Shown one piece after another: positions 16,183-25,064 of a stretch of DNA of 64,000 bases. The stretch's first letter is position 1. Every line of letters begins with the position of its first letter. The position numbers and the translations under genes are program-made. This stretch comes from an uncultured Duncaniella sp. (GTDB lineage: Bacteria > Bacteroidota > Bacteroidia > Bacteroidales > Muribaculaceae), in NCBI GenBank assembly GCA_910589485.1, contig CAJUSW010000002.1:372001-436000 (forward strand). Reading direction: 5' to 3'. The notes under the pieces were generated by a model, which was not told where the DNA came from, did no database searches, and was given only the letters and a program-made list of their open reading frames with translations.

Positions 16183-18099
16183 ATGAACAATATCTCGAGA
16201 CTTCTCCTGGTCATGGCGATTGCATCCCCGCTGTCCATGCTGGCCACCGGGGATAAGGGTGTTGACCTCCCTCATGATTTCGTCTACAACGGAAATCCAC
16301 TCATTCAGTACAAGCACACAGCCGACCCCGCTGCAATGGTGGTGGGCGACACCCTGTGGCTCTTCACCGGATATGACGAGCCGGGCAACAAGAGCGGATA
16401 CCACATGCCCAACTGGTGTGCATTCTCCACTACCGACATGATCCATTGGACCGAGCATCCCATACCCGTATATGCCGACGATTTCTCATGGAACGATGCC
16501 CATGTCTCCTATGCGGGACACCCCGTCAAGGGGCCCGACGGCAAATATTATTTCTATTCCTCCACCAACTGGTGTGGCATAGGGGTGGCTTGTGCCGACC
16601 GTCCCGAGGGTCCCTACAAGGATGTGCTCGGCCGTCCTCTGCTCACCAAGGCCGACTGCCACGGCTCCACCCATGGTTGGGTGTGCATCGATCCCGCCGT
16701 ATTTATCGACGACGACGGCACCCCCTACATTTTCTGGGGCAATCAGATATGCTATTACGCCAGGCTCAAGCCGAGCATGACCGAGATCGACGGCGAGATC
16801 CATCGTCTCGACCTCAAGGATTTCACCGAGGCTCCGTGGGTGCACAAGCGCGACGGCAAGTATTATCTTACCTATGCGGCCCGCTGGCCCGAGAAGATAG
16901 CCTATGCCATGAGCGACAGCATCGGCGGTCCGTGGGAATACAAGGGGATAATTTCCGAGGTGGCCGGCAACAGCAACACCACTCATCCGGCCATCGTGAA
17001 TTTCAAGGGCCGTGACTGGTTCTTCTCCCATATTGGCGGATTGGGCGGTGGTAGCGGATCCCGCTCGGTGATAGTTGAGCCTATGTATTATAATGCCGAC
17101 GGCACCATACGACCCATCCATGCATCCGATGCCGGAGCCTCAGTCGAGTATTCGGCCTTGGACAATTGCCACAATCCCATCCTCCCCGATTTCCATGCCG
17201 ATCCCGAGATACTCTACTCCGAGAAGACCGGCAAGTACTACATCTATTCCACTACCGACGGCCTCCCCGGCTGGGGCGGATATTATTTCCGGGTGTTCTC
17301 ATCGGGCAATCTTGCTGATTGGACCGACGAGGGGATCATGCTCAACCTGAAGGGTTCGCAGGTGCCGTGGGCTGTGGGCAATGCCTGGGCTCCGGCAATA
17401 ATAGAGCGCAAGTACCCCGATGGCACCTATAAATACTTCTTCTATTTCAGCGGTCATTCACCCGAGGCTAACAGAAAACAGATAGGCGTGGCTGTGGCCG
17501 ACGATCCTGCCGGGCCGTTCTACGACCTCGGCCACCCGATAGTGACCGACTCCCCCGTGGGACGCGGACAGCAGATCGATGTGGACGTATTTCACGATCC
17601 CGTGTCGGGCAAATATTATCTCTATTGGGGCAACGGATACATGGCCGGAGCCGAACTCAACGATGACATGACCTCGATAAAGCCCGGCACTGTCACCGTG
17701 ATGACCCCTCAGGGTGGCACACTGCAGACCCATGCTTTCCGTGAGGGAGCCTACGTGTTTTTCCGCAACGGCACCTACTATTTCATGTGGTCGGTCGACG
17801 ATACCGGCTCCCCCAACTATCATGTTGCCTACGGCACCTCCGATTCGCCCCTCGGTCCCATCAAGGTTGCCGATGATCCCATTGTGCTTATCCAGGATCC
17901 TGAAAAGCAGATCTACGGGCCGGCCCATAATTCGGTGATCAATCTTCCCGGCACCGACGAGTGGCGCATCGTGTACCACCGCATCAACAAGGACTACATC
18001 GAGCGGAGCAAAGGCCCCGGCTTTCACCGCCAGGTGTGCATCGACCGCCTCGAATTCAACCCCGACGGCACCATCCGCCGAGTGACCCCAACCAAATAA
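16183..18099 (+). CDS. Secreted enzyme with two tandem GH43 modules
   Basis: A 638-residue exported protein (signal peptide to about residue 22). The first five-bladed propeller (about 35-310) shows a GH43 triad pattern: Asp48 in HTADPAAM, Asp170 in CIDPAVF and Glu216 in TEAPWV. The second (about 328-630) begins NPILPDFHADPEIL (Asp340) and shows NAWAPAII, VDVFHDP and FREGAYVFF, where the Glu is the probable acid. Both modules therefore look catalytic, although the middle aspartate of the second is less clear. GH43 enzymes release alpha-L-arabinofuranose, beta-xylose or beta-galactose; the neighbours favour arabinose. It heads the GH43-GH127-BNR operon (19-bp gap to GH127). Confidence 0.92.
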   Translation: MNNISRLLLVMAIASPLSMLATGDKGVDLPHDFVYNGNPLIQYKHTADPAAMVVGDTLWLFTGYDEPGNKSGYHMPNWCAFSTTDMIHWTEHPIPVYADDFSWNDAHVSYAGHPVKGPDGKYYFYSSTNWCGIGVACADRPEGPYKDVLGRPLLTKADCHGSTHGWVCIDPAVFIDDDGTPYIFWGNQICYYARLKPSMTEIDGEIHRLDLKDFTEAPWVHKRDGKYYLTYAARWPEKIAYAMSDSIGGPWEYKGIISEVAGNSNTTHPAIVNFKGRDWFFSHIGGLGGGSGSRSVIVEPMYYNADGTIRPIHASDAGASVEYSALDNCHNPILPDFHADPEILYSEKTGKYYIYSTTDGLPGWGGYYFRVFSSGNLADWTDEGIMLNLKGSQVPWAVGNAWAPAIIERKYPDGTYKYFFYFSGHSPEANRKQIGVAVADDPAGPFYDLGHPIVTDSPVGRGQQIDVDVFHDPVSGKYYLYWGNGYMAGAELNDDMTSIKPGTVTVMTPQGGTLQTHAFREGAYVFFRNGTYYFMWSVDDTGSPNYHVAYGTSDSPLGPIKVADDPIVLIQDPEKQIYGPAHNSVINLPGTDEWRIVYHRINKDYIERSKGPGFHRQVCIDRLEFNPDGTIRRVTPTK

Positions 18100-18118
18100 T
18101 CTCATTTTAATCATACTC

Positions 18119-20143
18119 ATGAAAATACAGGCTCTCATTCTGTCCTCCATCGCCGTTGTGGCTGCTGTTGTGCCGGCGTCGGCCAAGGAGGAAAGCTCCG
18201 TGGGTCACCACGGCTATCCCATCGATCCGGTGCCTTTTACGGCTGTATCGGTCGACGACCCGTTCTGGTCGCCCCGTCTCGATGCCGCCCGCACCACCAC
18301 TATCCCCCTTGCGTTCAGTAAGTGTGAGGAGACGGGCCGTTATGAGAATTTCAGGAAAGCCGCCCGCCCCGACACCACCTATGTGGTCGAGGGATTCTCA
18401 TTTGACGACACCGATGTCTACAAGACCATCGAGGGCGCAAGCTACATGCTCCAGACTTACCCCGACTCCCGCATGGTAGCCTATATCGACAGTGTGCTCG
18501 ACATTGTGGCCACCGCCCAGGAACCCGATGGGTATCTCAACACCGGTTTCACCATGAATCCCGTGCATCCCCATCAGTGGATGGGTCCGGGCCGTTGGGA
18601 CCGCGTGGAGGAGCTGAGCCACGAGTTCTACAACCTCGGCCACATGGTTGAGGGTGCCGTGGCCCATTGGCAGGCTACCGGAAGCCGAAAATTTCTCGAC
18701 ATAGCCATACGCTACGCCGACTGTGTGTGCCGTTCCATCGGTGACGGTGACGGCCAAGTGGCGCGCGTCCCCGGACACCAGATAGCCGAGATGGCTCTTG
18801 CCAAACTCTATCTCGCCACCGGCGACCGCAAATATCTCGACCAGGCCAAATATTTCCTCGACAAGCGTGGCTACACCTCGCGCAAGGATGCTTACAGCCA
18901 GGCCCATAAGCCGGTGGTGGAGCAGGACGAGGCCGTGGGCCATGCCGTGAGGGCCGCCTACATGTATGCCGGCATGGCCGACGTGGCCGCCCTTACAGGA
19001 GACTCGGCCTATATCCATGCCATCGACCGTATATGGGATAATATCGTAAGCAAGAAAATATACATCACCGGTGGCATCGGTGCCCGCCACAGCGGTGAGG
19101 CTTTCGGTGACAACTATGAGCTCCCCAACCACTCGGCCTATTGCGAGACCTGCGCCGCCATAGGCAACGTGTATGTCAACCATCGCCTCTTCCTCCTTCA
19201 CGGCGGCTCCAAGTACTACGACGTGCTCGAACGCACCCTCTACAACGGCCTTATCTCGGGCATTTCGCTCGATGGCGGGGCGTTCTTCTACCCCAATCCC
19301 CTTGCGAGCGACGGCGGATATTCGCGCAAGCCGTGGTTTGGATGTGCGTGCTGTCCCTCCAACCTCGCCCGCTTCATCCCCTCGCTCCCGGGCTACATCT
19401 ACGCAGTCAACGGCGGGGATCTCTATGTCAATCTTTATATCGGCAACAGTGCCGATCTTAAGGTCAACGGCAAGGCTGTCAAGTTGGTACAGCAGGGCGA
19501 CTATGCCCGCGAGGGCCGGATGGATGTCACCGTGGCCGCCAACAAGGCCGGCCGCTTCACCATGCGCCTGCGCGTCCCCGGCTGGGCACAGGGCACACCG
19601 CTCCCCTCCGATCTCTACTCCTATGCCACTCCGGCCATCGGCCAGGGCTTCACGGTCATGATCAACGGCACCCCCGAGGAGGCTGTGGTCGATAACGGCT
19701 ACATCACCCTTGACCGCAAGTGGAGAAAGGGCGACCGCGTGTCCCTGCAGTTCGACATGACTCCCCGCCTCGTCACCGCCCACGATAAGGTCACCGCCGA
19801 CCGTGGCATGGTGGCCGTGGAGCGTGGCCCGCTCGTGTATTGCGCCGAGTGGTGCGACAACGAGGCCGACCTCTCGTCGCTCATGATGAATCTCCACCCC
19901 AATTTCCGCGTATCCCCTACCGACAAGCTCAACGGTGTGCGCCAGATTTCGGCTGATGTCCAGTGCGTTACCCTCGGCGATGACGGCATGGTCACTTCGC
20001 GCCGTGGATCGGTCAATCTCATTCCCTACTATGCCTGGGCCAACCGTGGCGAAGGCAAAATGAAGGTATGGTTCCCCGCCACTCTTTCCTCCTTTGGTCG
20101 TGGACAGAGTGCTGAGGCCGAGAAGAATGAATTTGAGGACTGA
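18119..20143 (+). CDS. GH127 family beta-L-arabinofuranosidase
   Basis: A 674-residue secreted protein (signal peptide MKIQALILSSIAVVAAVVPASA) with an (alpha/alpha)6 barrel. The GH127 zinc site is intact: Glu343 and Cys345 in YCETCAA, Cys411 and Cys412 in GCACCPSN, with Glu327 in HSGEAFG in the position of the acid/base. Spacing between Glu327 and Glu343 equals that of the characterised bifidobacterial enzyme HypBA1 (Glu322/Glu338), where the cysteine corresponding to Cys411 is the nucleophile. Such enzymes remove beta-1,2-linked L-arabinofuranose as found in extensin and some pectins. It lies 19 bp after the GH43 gene and 31 bp before the BNR_4 gene. Confidence 0.93.
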   Translation: MKIQALILSSIAVVAAVVPASAKEESSVGHHGYPIDPVPFTAVSVDDPFWSPRLDAARTTTIPLAFSKCEETGRYENFRKAARPDTTYVVEGFSFDDTDVYKTIEGASYMLQTYPDSRMVAYIDSVLDIVATAQEPDGYLNTGFTMNPVHPHQWMGPGRWDRVEELSHEFYNLGHMVEGAVAHWQATGSRKFLDIAIRYADCVCRSIGDGDGQVARVPGHQIAEMALAKLYLATGDRKYLDQAKYFLDKRGYTSRKDAYSQAHKPVVEQDEAVGHAVRAAYMYAGMADVAALTGDSAYIHAIDRIWDNIVSKKIYITGGIGARHSGEAFGDNYELPNHSAYCETCAAIGNVYVNHRLFLLHGGSKYYDVLERTLYNGLISGISLDGGAFFYPNPLASDGGYSRKPWFGCACCPSNLARFIPSLPGYIYAVNGGDLYVNLYIGNSADLKVNGKAVKLVQQGDYAREGRMDVTVAANKAGRFTMRLRVPGWAQGTPLPSDLYSYATPAIGQGFTVMINGTPEEAVVDNGYITLDRKWRKGDRVSLQFDMTPRLVTAHDKVTADRGMVAVERGPLVYCAEWCDNEADLSSLMMNLHPNFRVSPTDKLNGVRQISADVQCVTLGDDGMVTSRRGSVNLIPYYAWANRGEGKMKVWFPATLSSFGRGQSAEAEKNEFED

Positions 20144-20174
20144 TCCCCTCTAACCTATTCCCCCGCATCCCGTC

Positions 20175-21485
20175 ATGAGATCACTCTGCCGACTCCTTAT
20201 CATCCTGCCCGTTGCTTTCGCCATTGGACTCCGGCCTCAGGCTGTCGGCCACGAGGTGAGCTTCTCCCCTGTGGCCGAGGCCTACAGTGCTACGTCGGTC
20301 AACACCGCCGTGTTCCGCGCCAACTCCGTCACCACCTCTGGCGATACCCAGTACACATGCTTCTACGACCCCGAGGGGTACGTAACCCTTGCGTCGCGCC
20401 CCCTCGGCACCGATGATTGGACGGTGAGCCGTACCCCCTATCGCGGCAAAGTTACTGATGCCCACAATGTCATATCCATGGCTGTTGACGGCGACGGGTA
20501 CCTGCACGTGTCGTTCGACCACCACGGCGATCCTCTCCGTTATTGCCGTAGTGTCGCCCCCGGCTCGCTCACCCTCGGCCCGCTCGAACCCATGACCGGG
20601 GTAGGGGAGGAGGATGTTACCTATCCCGAGTTCCACACCCTCGCCTCGGGCGATCTGCTGTTTGTCTACCGATCGGGATATTCCGGCAAGGGCAATATGG
20701 TGATGAACCGTTACGACCGCTCCACCCGCCGGTGGACCCGTATCCACGATGTGCTCATCGACGGCGAGGGTAAGCGCAACGCCTACTGGCAGTTGTGTAC
20801 CGACAGTCACGGCACCATCCACCTCTCGTGGGTGTGGCGCGAGACATGGCTGGTGGAGACCAACCACGACCTCTGTTACGCCCGCTCCCGCGACGGCGGT
20901 GTCACATGGGAGCGCAGTGACGGTACCCCCTATAGCCTCCCCATCACCATGGCCGAGGCCGAGATTGCATGGCATGTGCCTCAGAATTCCGAGCTGATCA
21001 ATCAGACCTCCATGGCCACCGATCCCGATGGCCGGCCATTCATCGCCACCTATTGGCGCGAGCAGGAGGATTCCGTGCCTCGGTTCCGCCTTGTGCATCA
21101 CGACGGCAGTGCATGGAGCATGGAGACGGTGGGAAGCCGTTCCTCCCCCTTTTCCCTCTCGGGCGGAGGCACCAAAATGATCCCCATCTCCCGCCCGAGG
21201 GTAGTGGCCGACGACAGCCACATATATTATATATACCGTGATGCCGAGCGTGGTAGCCGTGTCACCCTCGCTACCCGTCCGGTGCGTGGAGGAGTATGGG
21301 AGATGGCCGACCTCACCGATTTCAGTGTCGATGCCTGGGAACCTACCCTCGACAATGACCTGTGGCGCACCCGTCACCTCCTCCACATCTACGTCCAGCC
21401 CTCCTCCCAGGGCGACGGCGAGCGCGTCACCTCCGCACCCCCCTCCACCCTCACCATCCTCCAGCTCCACCCCTCGGCGAAATAG
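20175..21485 (+). CDS. Secreted BNR_4-type propeller protein, possible polysaccharide lyase or hydrolase
   Basis: A 436-residue exported protein forming a beta-propeller of the BNR_4 type: AHNVISMAVDGDGYLHVSFD followed by HHGDPLRYCRS, LLFVYRSGYSGKGNMVMNRYD, IHLSWVWRET and LCYARSRDGGVTWERSDG (an Asp-box). Related propellers include ulvan-type PL24/PL25 lyases using His and Tyr, and here a His-rich segment (FDHHGD) is conserved in the right place, but the catalytic role is not proven. It ends the GH43 operon and so most likely acts on the same plant glycan. No terminator is obvious after it. Confidence 0.8.
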   Translation: MRSLCRLLIILPVAFAIGLRPQAVGHEVSFSPVAEAYSATSVNTAVFRANSVTTSGDTQYTCFYDPEGYVTLASRPLGTDDWTVSRTPYRGKVTDAHNVISMAVDGDGYLHVSFDHHGDPLRYCRSVAPGSLTLGPLEPMTGVGEEDVTYPEFHTLASGDLLFVYRSGYSGKGNMVMNRYDRSTRRWTRIHDVLIDGEGKRNAYWQLCTDSHGTIHLSWVWRETWLVETNHDLCYARSRDGGVTWERSDGTPYSLPITMAEAEIAWHVPQNSELINQTSMATDPDGRPFIATYWREQEDSVPRFRLVHHDGSAWSMETVGSRSSPFSLSGGGTKMIPISRPRVVADDSHIYYIYRDAERGSRVTLATRPVRGGVWEMADLTDFSVDAWEPTLDNDLWRTRHLLHIYVQPSSQGDGERVTSAPPSTLTILQLHPSAK

Positions 21486-21537
21486 CGGTAATACGGTGAT
21501 TTCTCGTGAGAAAGCTAAAAATTTGGGAAATTTGTTA

Positions 21538-21545
21538 TATCTTTG
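21538..21545 (+). promoter_or_regulatory. -7 box of the small ORF/GNAT pair
   Basis: TATCTTTG, 63 bp before the 52-residue ORF. No good -33 box. Confidence 0.4.
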
Positions 21546-21607
21546 CAGACATGATAAAGTTCTTAAGTACTTACAGATAGTGTTTAATTCAAAAAACTCT
21601 CCAAGAT

Positions 21608-21766
21608 ATGGCACGACCGATAAAAGAAACCCCCGAATTATTTGGAAAGGATGCCGAGCGTTTTGAAAAAATGATATCGCAGTCGCGTCCCGCCTCCGAG
21701 GAGGAAAGAGAAAGGGCCCGCAAAGCCTACGAGACCATGAAATCCATCAGTAATTTTCAATGGTAA
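21608..21766 (+). CDS. 52-residue protein, candidate antitoxin of the GNAT pair
   Basis: ATG at 21608, stop TAA at 21764-21766, immediately abutting the ATG of the GNAT gene. The product begins MARPIKETPELFGKDAERFE and continues as a charged helical protein rich in Glu/Arg (ASEEERERARKAYETMKSI) ending SNFQW. It is too short for most gene finders. Small proteins with an MARPIKETP-like start upstream of GNAT genes recur in Bacteroidales in my experience of the phylum, but no characterised family name can be given. Position, size and coupling fit an antitoxin; it carries no recognisable ribbon-helix-helix. Confidence 0.75.
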   Translation: MARPIKETPELFGKDAERFEKMISQSRPASEEERERARKAYETMKSISNFQW

Positions 21767-22303
21767 ATGGACTTTTCCCGCTTCTCCCAATCTCTCCTCT
21801 CCACCGACACAAGAATTAGACCATTCAAATGTGCAGAGGCAGATTTGAATGGTTTTCTTTATGAGGATGCAAAGCATTTTCTATCGGAACTCATGGCTGT
21901 TACTTATCTGCTTGAGGATGTGGATGAGGATATTACGGTCGCTTATTTTAGCCTTTTAGCGGATAAAATATCCTTTAATCCCGATGAAAAAGGGATATGG
22001 AATAGATTGAACAGAAAAATACCCAATCCCAAGCGTCGTCGAAGCTATCCGGCTATAAAGATTGGCAGGTTAGCGGTGAATGAGAGCTACTCAGGTAAAG
22101 GGATCGGTACTTTCCTATTGGATAATATAAAATATGCCTTCACTTCAGGTCGTCGTTTGGGATGTCGGTTCCTGACTGTTGACGCTCTCAAGTCAGCAAT
22201 GCCATTTTATGAAAGAAACGGCTTCCAATTCTTTTCAGAACTGGATAAGGATGAGGATACCCGTCTGATGTTCTATGATCTTAAAAACTTTTTGGGGGCC
22301 TGA
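21767..22303 (+). CDS. GNAT acetyltransferase, TacT/AtaT-like, candidate toxin
   Basis: A 178-residue cytoplasmic protein beginning at the base after the stop of the 52-residue ORF. The acetyl-CoA site is clear: IKIGRLAVNESYSGKGIGTFLL (R/Q-x-x-G-x-G/A variant SGKGIG), then RRLGCRFLTVDALKSAMPFYERNGFQFF, where the final FYERNGF is the usual GNAT C-terminal motif. Length and the RLAV strand match TacT-type toxins that acetylate aminoacyl-tRNA, as opposed to ribosomal-protein or antibiotic acetyltransferases. TacT relatives usually pair with ribbon-helix-helix antitoxins, so the partner here would be unusual. The gene is AT-rich relative to both flanks. A metabolic GNAT is the alternative. Confidence 0.8.
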   Translation: MDFSRFSQSLLSTDTRIRPFKCAEADLNGFLYEDAKHFLSELMAVTYLLEDVDEDITVAYFSLLADKISFNPDEKGIWNRLNRKIPNPKRRRSYPAIKIGRLAVNESYSGKGIGTFLLDNIKYAFTSGRRLGCRFLTVDALKSAMPFYERNGFQFFSELDKDEDTRLMFYDLKNFLGA

Positions 22304-22416
22304 TCCCTGATTCACGATGCTGTTCCTGTTGAGGTATTGTGAATGAAAATGGAATTGTCAGCTAACATCTCTGAACAAATCCCTCTATATCCCTTAGGCT
22401 CTAAATGAATCATAGA

Positions 22417-22448
22417 TTTGCTCTTTAAATGGATTTTCATTAACTTTG
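22417..22448 (+). promoter_or_regulatory. Promoter of the DUF5106-doxX-mnmA run
   Basis: TTTG (22417-22420), 20 bp, TAACTTTG (22441-22448), 39 bp before the ATG at 22488. Confidence 0.6.
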
Positions 22449-22487
22449 TGATTGCATTATTGCGTCCTTAAGTAACTTAAGCAAAGT

Positions 22488-23396
22488 ATGAAAATCAAAT
22501 ATCTCCTTATTTCCGTGCTGATGCTCGCCGGCATTGCCTTGCGTGGCAGTGCCCAATCGGCATCCGATCAGCCCACCACATACTTCCCTTATCCCATAGT
22601 TCCCGACTCCATATCCACTTTCCAGGCCCGTTGCAACTATCTCGCCGACCATTTCTGGGACTTCTGCGAGATGTCCAAGGCCTTCTCGGCCAAGCAGAAA
22701 ATGGCCAAGGAGATGGAGATATACCTCACCCTCGTGTCCAATGCCGAGCCGTCACGGGCTATTGCCGGTGTCAACTCCCTCATGAAGAAGCTGGAGAAGC
22801 AACCCAAGGACCAGGTGTTCATGGCCTCGATAGCCGAGGGACGCCTCTACAGCGACACTGCCGAGGTGTGGATCGATGAGCTATACCTCCCGTTTGCCGA
22901 GGCAGTGGCCTCCAATAAGCGCGTCAGCAAGGCCGAGAAAGCCCGTTTCGAGCAGCAGGCCGAGGTGTTGCGCAAATCGCTCGTAGGCAAGCCTGCCCCC
23001 TCGCTCCCCTATACCCGCCGTGACGGCACGCAGGGAAATCTCATGAACGATTCGGCCGAGGTGGTGATAGTGTTCTTCAACGACCCCGATTGCAGCGACT
23101 GCAACATGGCCCGCATACGCCTCGATGCCGATATCTCCATGACCGAACTCATTGCCGAGGGCAAGGTAAAGGTGGTGGCTATATCCGTGGCCGAGCCTGA
23201 CGAAGAGTGGCGCAAATCGGCCGAGAATTTCCCCTCCACATGGGAAGTGGGAGCCGCCCCCGATGCCGACCTCGAGATCGATCTCCGCTCCGGCACCCCC
23301 GACTTCTATATAATTGACCGGAAGCACAATATCCGATACAAGCACCTCAACATAATCCAGGTGATCGACGTGGCCCGTCAGCTCAAGAAGCGTTAA
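22488..23396 (+). CDS. DUF5106 and thioredoxin-like secreted protein
   Basis: A 302-residue exported protein (signal peptide ending GSAQ). The N-terminal 150 residues, with YPIVPDSISTFQARCNYLADHFWD, are the Bacteroidota DUF5106 helical domain. The C-terminal half is thioredoxin-like: VGKPAPSLPYTRRDGTQ, then VVIVFFNDPDCSDCNMAR, where a CxxC-type pair (Cys-Ser-Asp-Cys) sits at the active site, and GTPDFYIIDRK. It probably acts in periplasmic thiol-disulphide exchange. A DoxX-family membrane protein follows 54 bp downstream; such pairs often couple quinone redox to thiol proteins, but the link here is inferred. Confidence 0.85.
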   Translation: MKIKYLLISVLMLAGIALRGSAQSASDQPTTYFPYPIVPDSISTFQARCNYLADHFWDFCEMSKAFSAKQKMAKEMEIYLTLVSNAEPSRAIAGVNSLMKKLEKQPKDQVFMASIAEGRLYSDTAEVWIDELYLPFAEAVASNKRVSKAEKARFEQQAEVLRKSLVGKPAPSLPYTRRDGTQGNLMNDSAEVVIVFFNDPDCSDCNMARIRLDADISMTELIAEGKVKVVAISVAEPDEEWRKSAENFPSTWEVGAAPDADLEIDLRSGTPDFYIIDRKHNIRYKHLNIIQVIDVARQLKKR

Positions 23397-23450
23397 AAGC
23401 CCGCACACTCCCCGGAAACAGTACATAAACCATATAAACGACACTACAGC

Positions 23451-23960
23451 ATGTCCTGGCACAATTCTCCGTTAGTCAACATATTTCTCCGCCTCACGGG
23501 CTTCACCTACACCAACCTTGCCCGTCTGTTTATGCGCTTGTTTGTGGGTGTGATGCTGCTTCAGTTCGGCATCCGTCACCTGGTCAACTACAACGAATTG
23601 TGCACCAACTTCCCCACAGTCCTCGACATGTCGTCGTCCACCTCGCTGGTGCTCATGATCATCATTGAGGTTGTGTGCTCGCTCCTGATAATGGTGGGAT
23701 TCCTCACCCGTCTGAGCACCATCCCGCCCATCATCGCCATGTGTGCCGCCGAGTACTATATCCTGCACGACATGGTGCCCTATCTCCCCGTCTACGGCCT
23801 TGATTCCACCGATCCCGGCTATCTGCCCATCATGTTCATAGGCATATACATCTACATGCTCCTGGCCGGGCCGGGCAAGATCTCGCTCGATTACTTCATT
23901 TCCCTCTATGTGATCAACCTCCGAGGCAAGGATGAGGAGGAGGAACTTGAGGAAGTATAA
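23451..23960 (+). CDS. DoxX-family membrane protein
   Basis: A 169-residue protein with four hydrophobic helices (LFMRLFVGVMLLQFGIRH, SLVLMIIIEVVCSLLIMVG, IPPIIAMCAAEYYI, YLPIMFIGIYIYMLLAGPGK) in the DoxX fold, followed by an acidic C-terminus EEEELEEV. The LFVGVMLLQFGIRHL and GPGKISLDYF segments match the family. DoxX proteins act at the membrane with quinones or thiol redox partners. It is 15 bp upstream of mnmA and downstream of the thioredoxin-like protein, so a periplasmic redox role is plausible. Confidence 0.82.
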   Translation: MSWHNSPLVNIFLRLTGFTYTNLARLFMRLFVGVMLLQFGIRHLVNYNELCTNFPTVLDMSSSTSLVLMIIIEVVCSLLIMVGFLTRLSTIPPIIAMCAAEYYILHDMVPYLPVYGLDSTDPGYLPIMFIGIYIYMLLAGPGKISLDYFISLYVINLRGKDEEEELEEV

Positions 23961-23975
23961 TATACCCTGAGCCTT

Positions 23976-25055
23976 ATGAAAATAGCGGTACTGATATCGG
24001 GAGGAGTCGACAGCGCGGTAGCTGTCCACAGGCTCGTCGAGCAGGGGCACGATCTGCACCTGTTCTACATACGCATCGGTCTCGACACCGGCGAGGGCGA
24101 CTGCTCCGCCGAGGAGGATATCGAGATGTGCCGTTACATAGCCGCCCGTTACGCCCTGCCGTTCGACGTGGTTTCTCTCCACGAGGAATATTGGGAAAAC
24201 GTCATGGAATATGCCCTGCGCACCGTCCGAGAGGGACTCACCCCCAACCCCGACGTGATGTGCAACAAGATGATAAAATTCGGATTCTTCGAGCAGCGCT
24301 GGGGCCATGAGTTTGACCGCACGGCCACAGGCCACTATGCCACCACCCACGAGATCGACGGCCTTGTGTGGCTCGGTACCGGAGTGGATGCCGTCAAGGA
24401 CCAGACCGATTTCCTCTGCCGCATCAGCTACGACCAGCTCTCGCACCTCATCTTCCCCATCGGCGATATCCCCAAGGCCGAGGTGAGGCGCATAGCCATC
24501 GAGACCCGTATGCCCAACGCCTACAGGCGCGACAGTCAGGGCATATGCTTCCTCGGTAAGATCAATTACAATGACTTCATACGCCGTCATCTCGGCGAGA
24601 AGCCCGGCCCCATCATCGAACTGGAGACCGGACGCAAGCTCGGCGAGCACCGCGGATTCTGGTTCCACACCATAGGCCAGCGCAAGGGCCTGGGACTCAG
24701 TGGCGGACCGTGGTATGTGGTGAAGAAGAATGTCCACGACAATGTGGTGTACGTCTCCCAGGGCTACAACACCGAGAAGCAGTATGGCCATCAGCTCCAT
24801 CTCGACGAGATGCACTGGCTCACACGCGATCCGTGGCCCGAGGCTTGCGACGGCGTGGAGATCCGGTTCAAGAACCGCCACACCCCCGACTTCCTCCCCG
24901 CCCGTCTCACCCGCCTTGCCGACGGCGAGTATCTCATCGACTCTTCAACCCCTGTCCAGGGCATAGCTCCGGGACAGTTTGCAGTAATATATACCCCTGA
25001 CCACCGCCTGTGCCTGGGCAGTGGCGTGATCACGGGGCGAAACGTCATGCTCTAA
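23976..25055 (+). CDS. mnmA: tRNA-specific 2-thiouridylase MnmA
   Basis: A 359-residue cytoplasmic enzyme that thiolates U34 of Lys, Glu and Gln tRNAs. The PP-loop SGGVDSAVAVHRL (residues 8-20) binds ATP; catalytic cysteines fit DVMCNKMIKF (near 95) and DSQGICFLGK (near 190); further family motifs are TATGHYATT, KDQTDFLCRIS and FHTIGQRKGLGL. Length matches the family. It sits in a head-to-tail run with 15-bp and 9-bp gaps. Bacteroidota often carry two MnmA-type proteins; this one is complete. Confidence 0.96.
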   Translation: MKIAVLISGGVDSAVAVHRLVEQGHDLHLFYIRIGLDTGEGDCSAEEDIEMCRYIAARYALPFDVVSLHEEYWENVMEYALRTVREGLTPNPDVMCNKMIKFGFFEQRWGHEFDRTATGHYATTHEIDGLVWLGTGVDAVKDQTDFLCRISYDQLSHLIFPIGDIPKAEVRRIAIETRMPNAYRRDSQGICFLGKINYNDFIRRHLGEKPGPIIELETGRKLGEHRGFWFHTIGQRKGLGLSGGPWYVVKKNVHDNVVYVSQGYNTEKQYGHQLHLDEMHWLTRDPWPEACDGVEIRFKNRHTPDFLPARLTRLADGEYLIDSSTPVQGIAPGQFAVIYTPDHRLCLGSGVITGRNVML

Positions 25056-25064
25056 ACGATCATT

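Noticed and set aside
18398..19897. 499-residue minus-strand ORF opposite GH127
   Set aside because: Antisense shadow; GH127 motifs lie on the plus strand.
20181..21614. 477-residue minus-strand ORF opposite the BNR_4 gene
   Set aside because: Antisense shadow of a well-supported secreted propeller protein.
23472..24881. 469-residue minus-strand ORF opposite doxX and mnmA
   Set aside because: It spans two clear genes on the other strand; composition is that of antisense frames.
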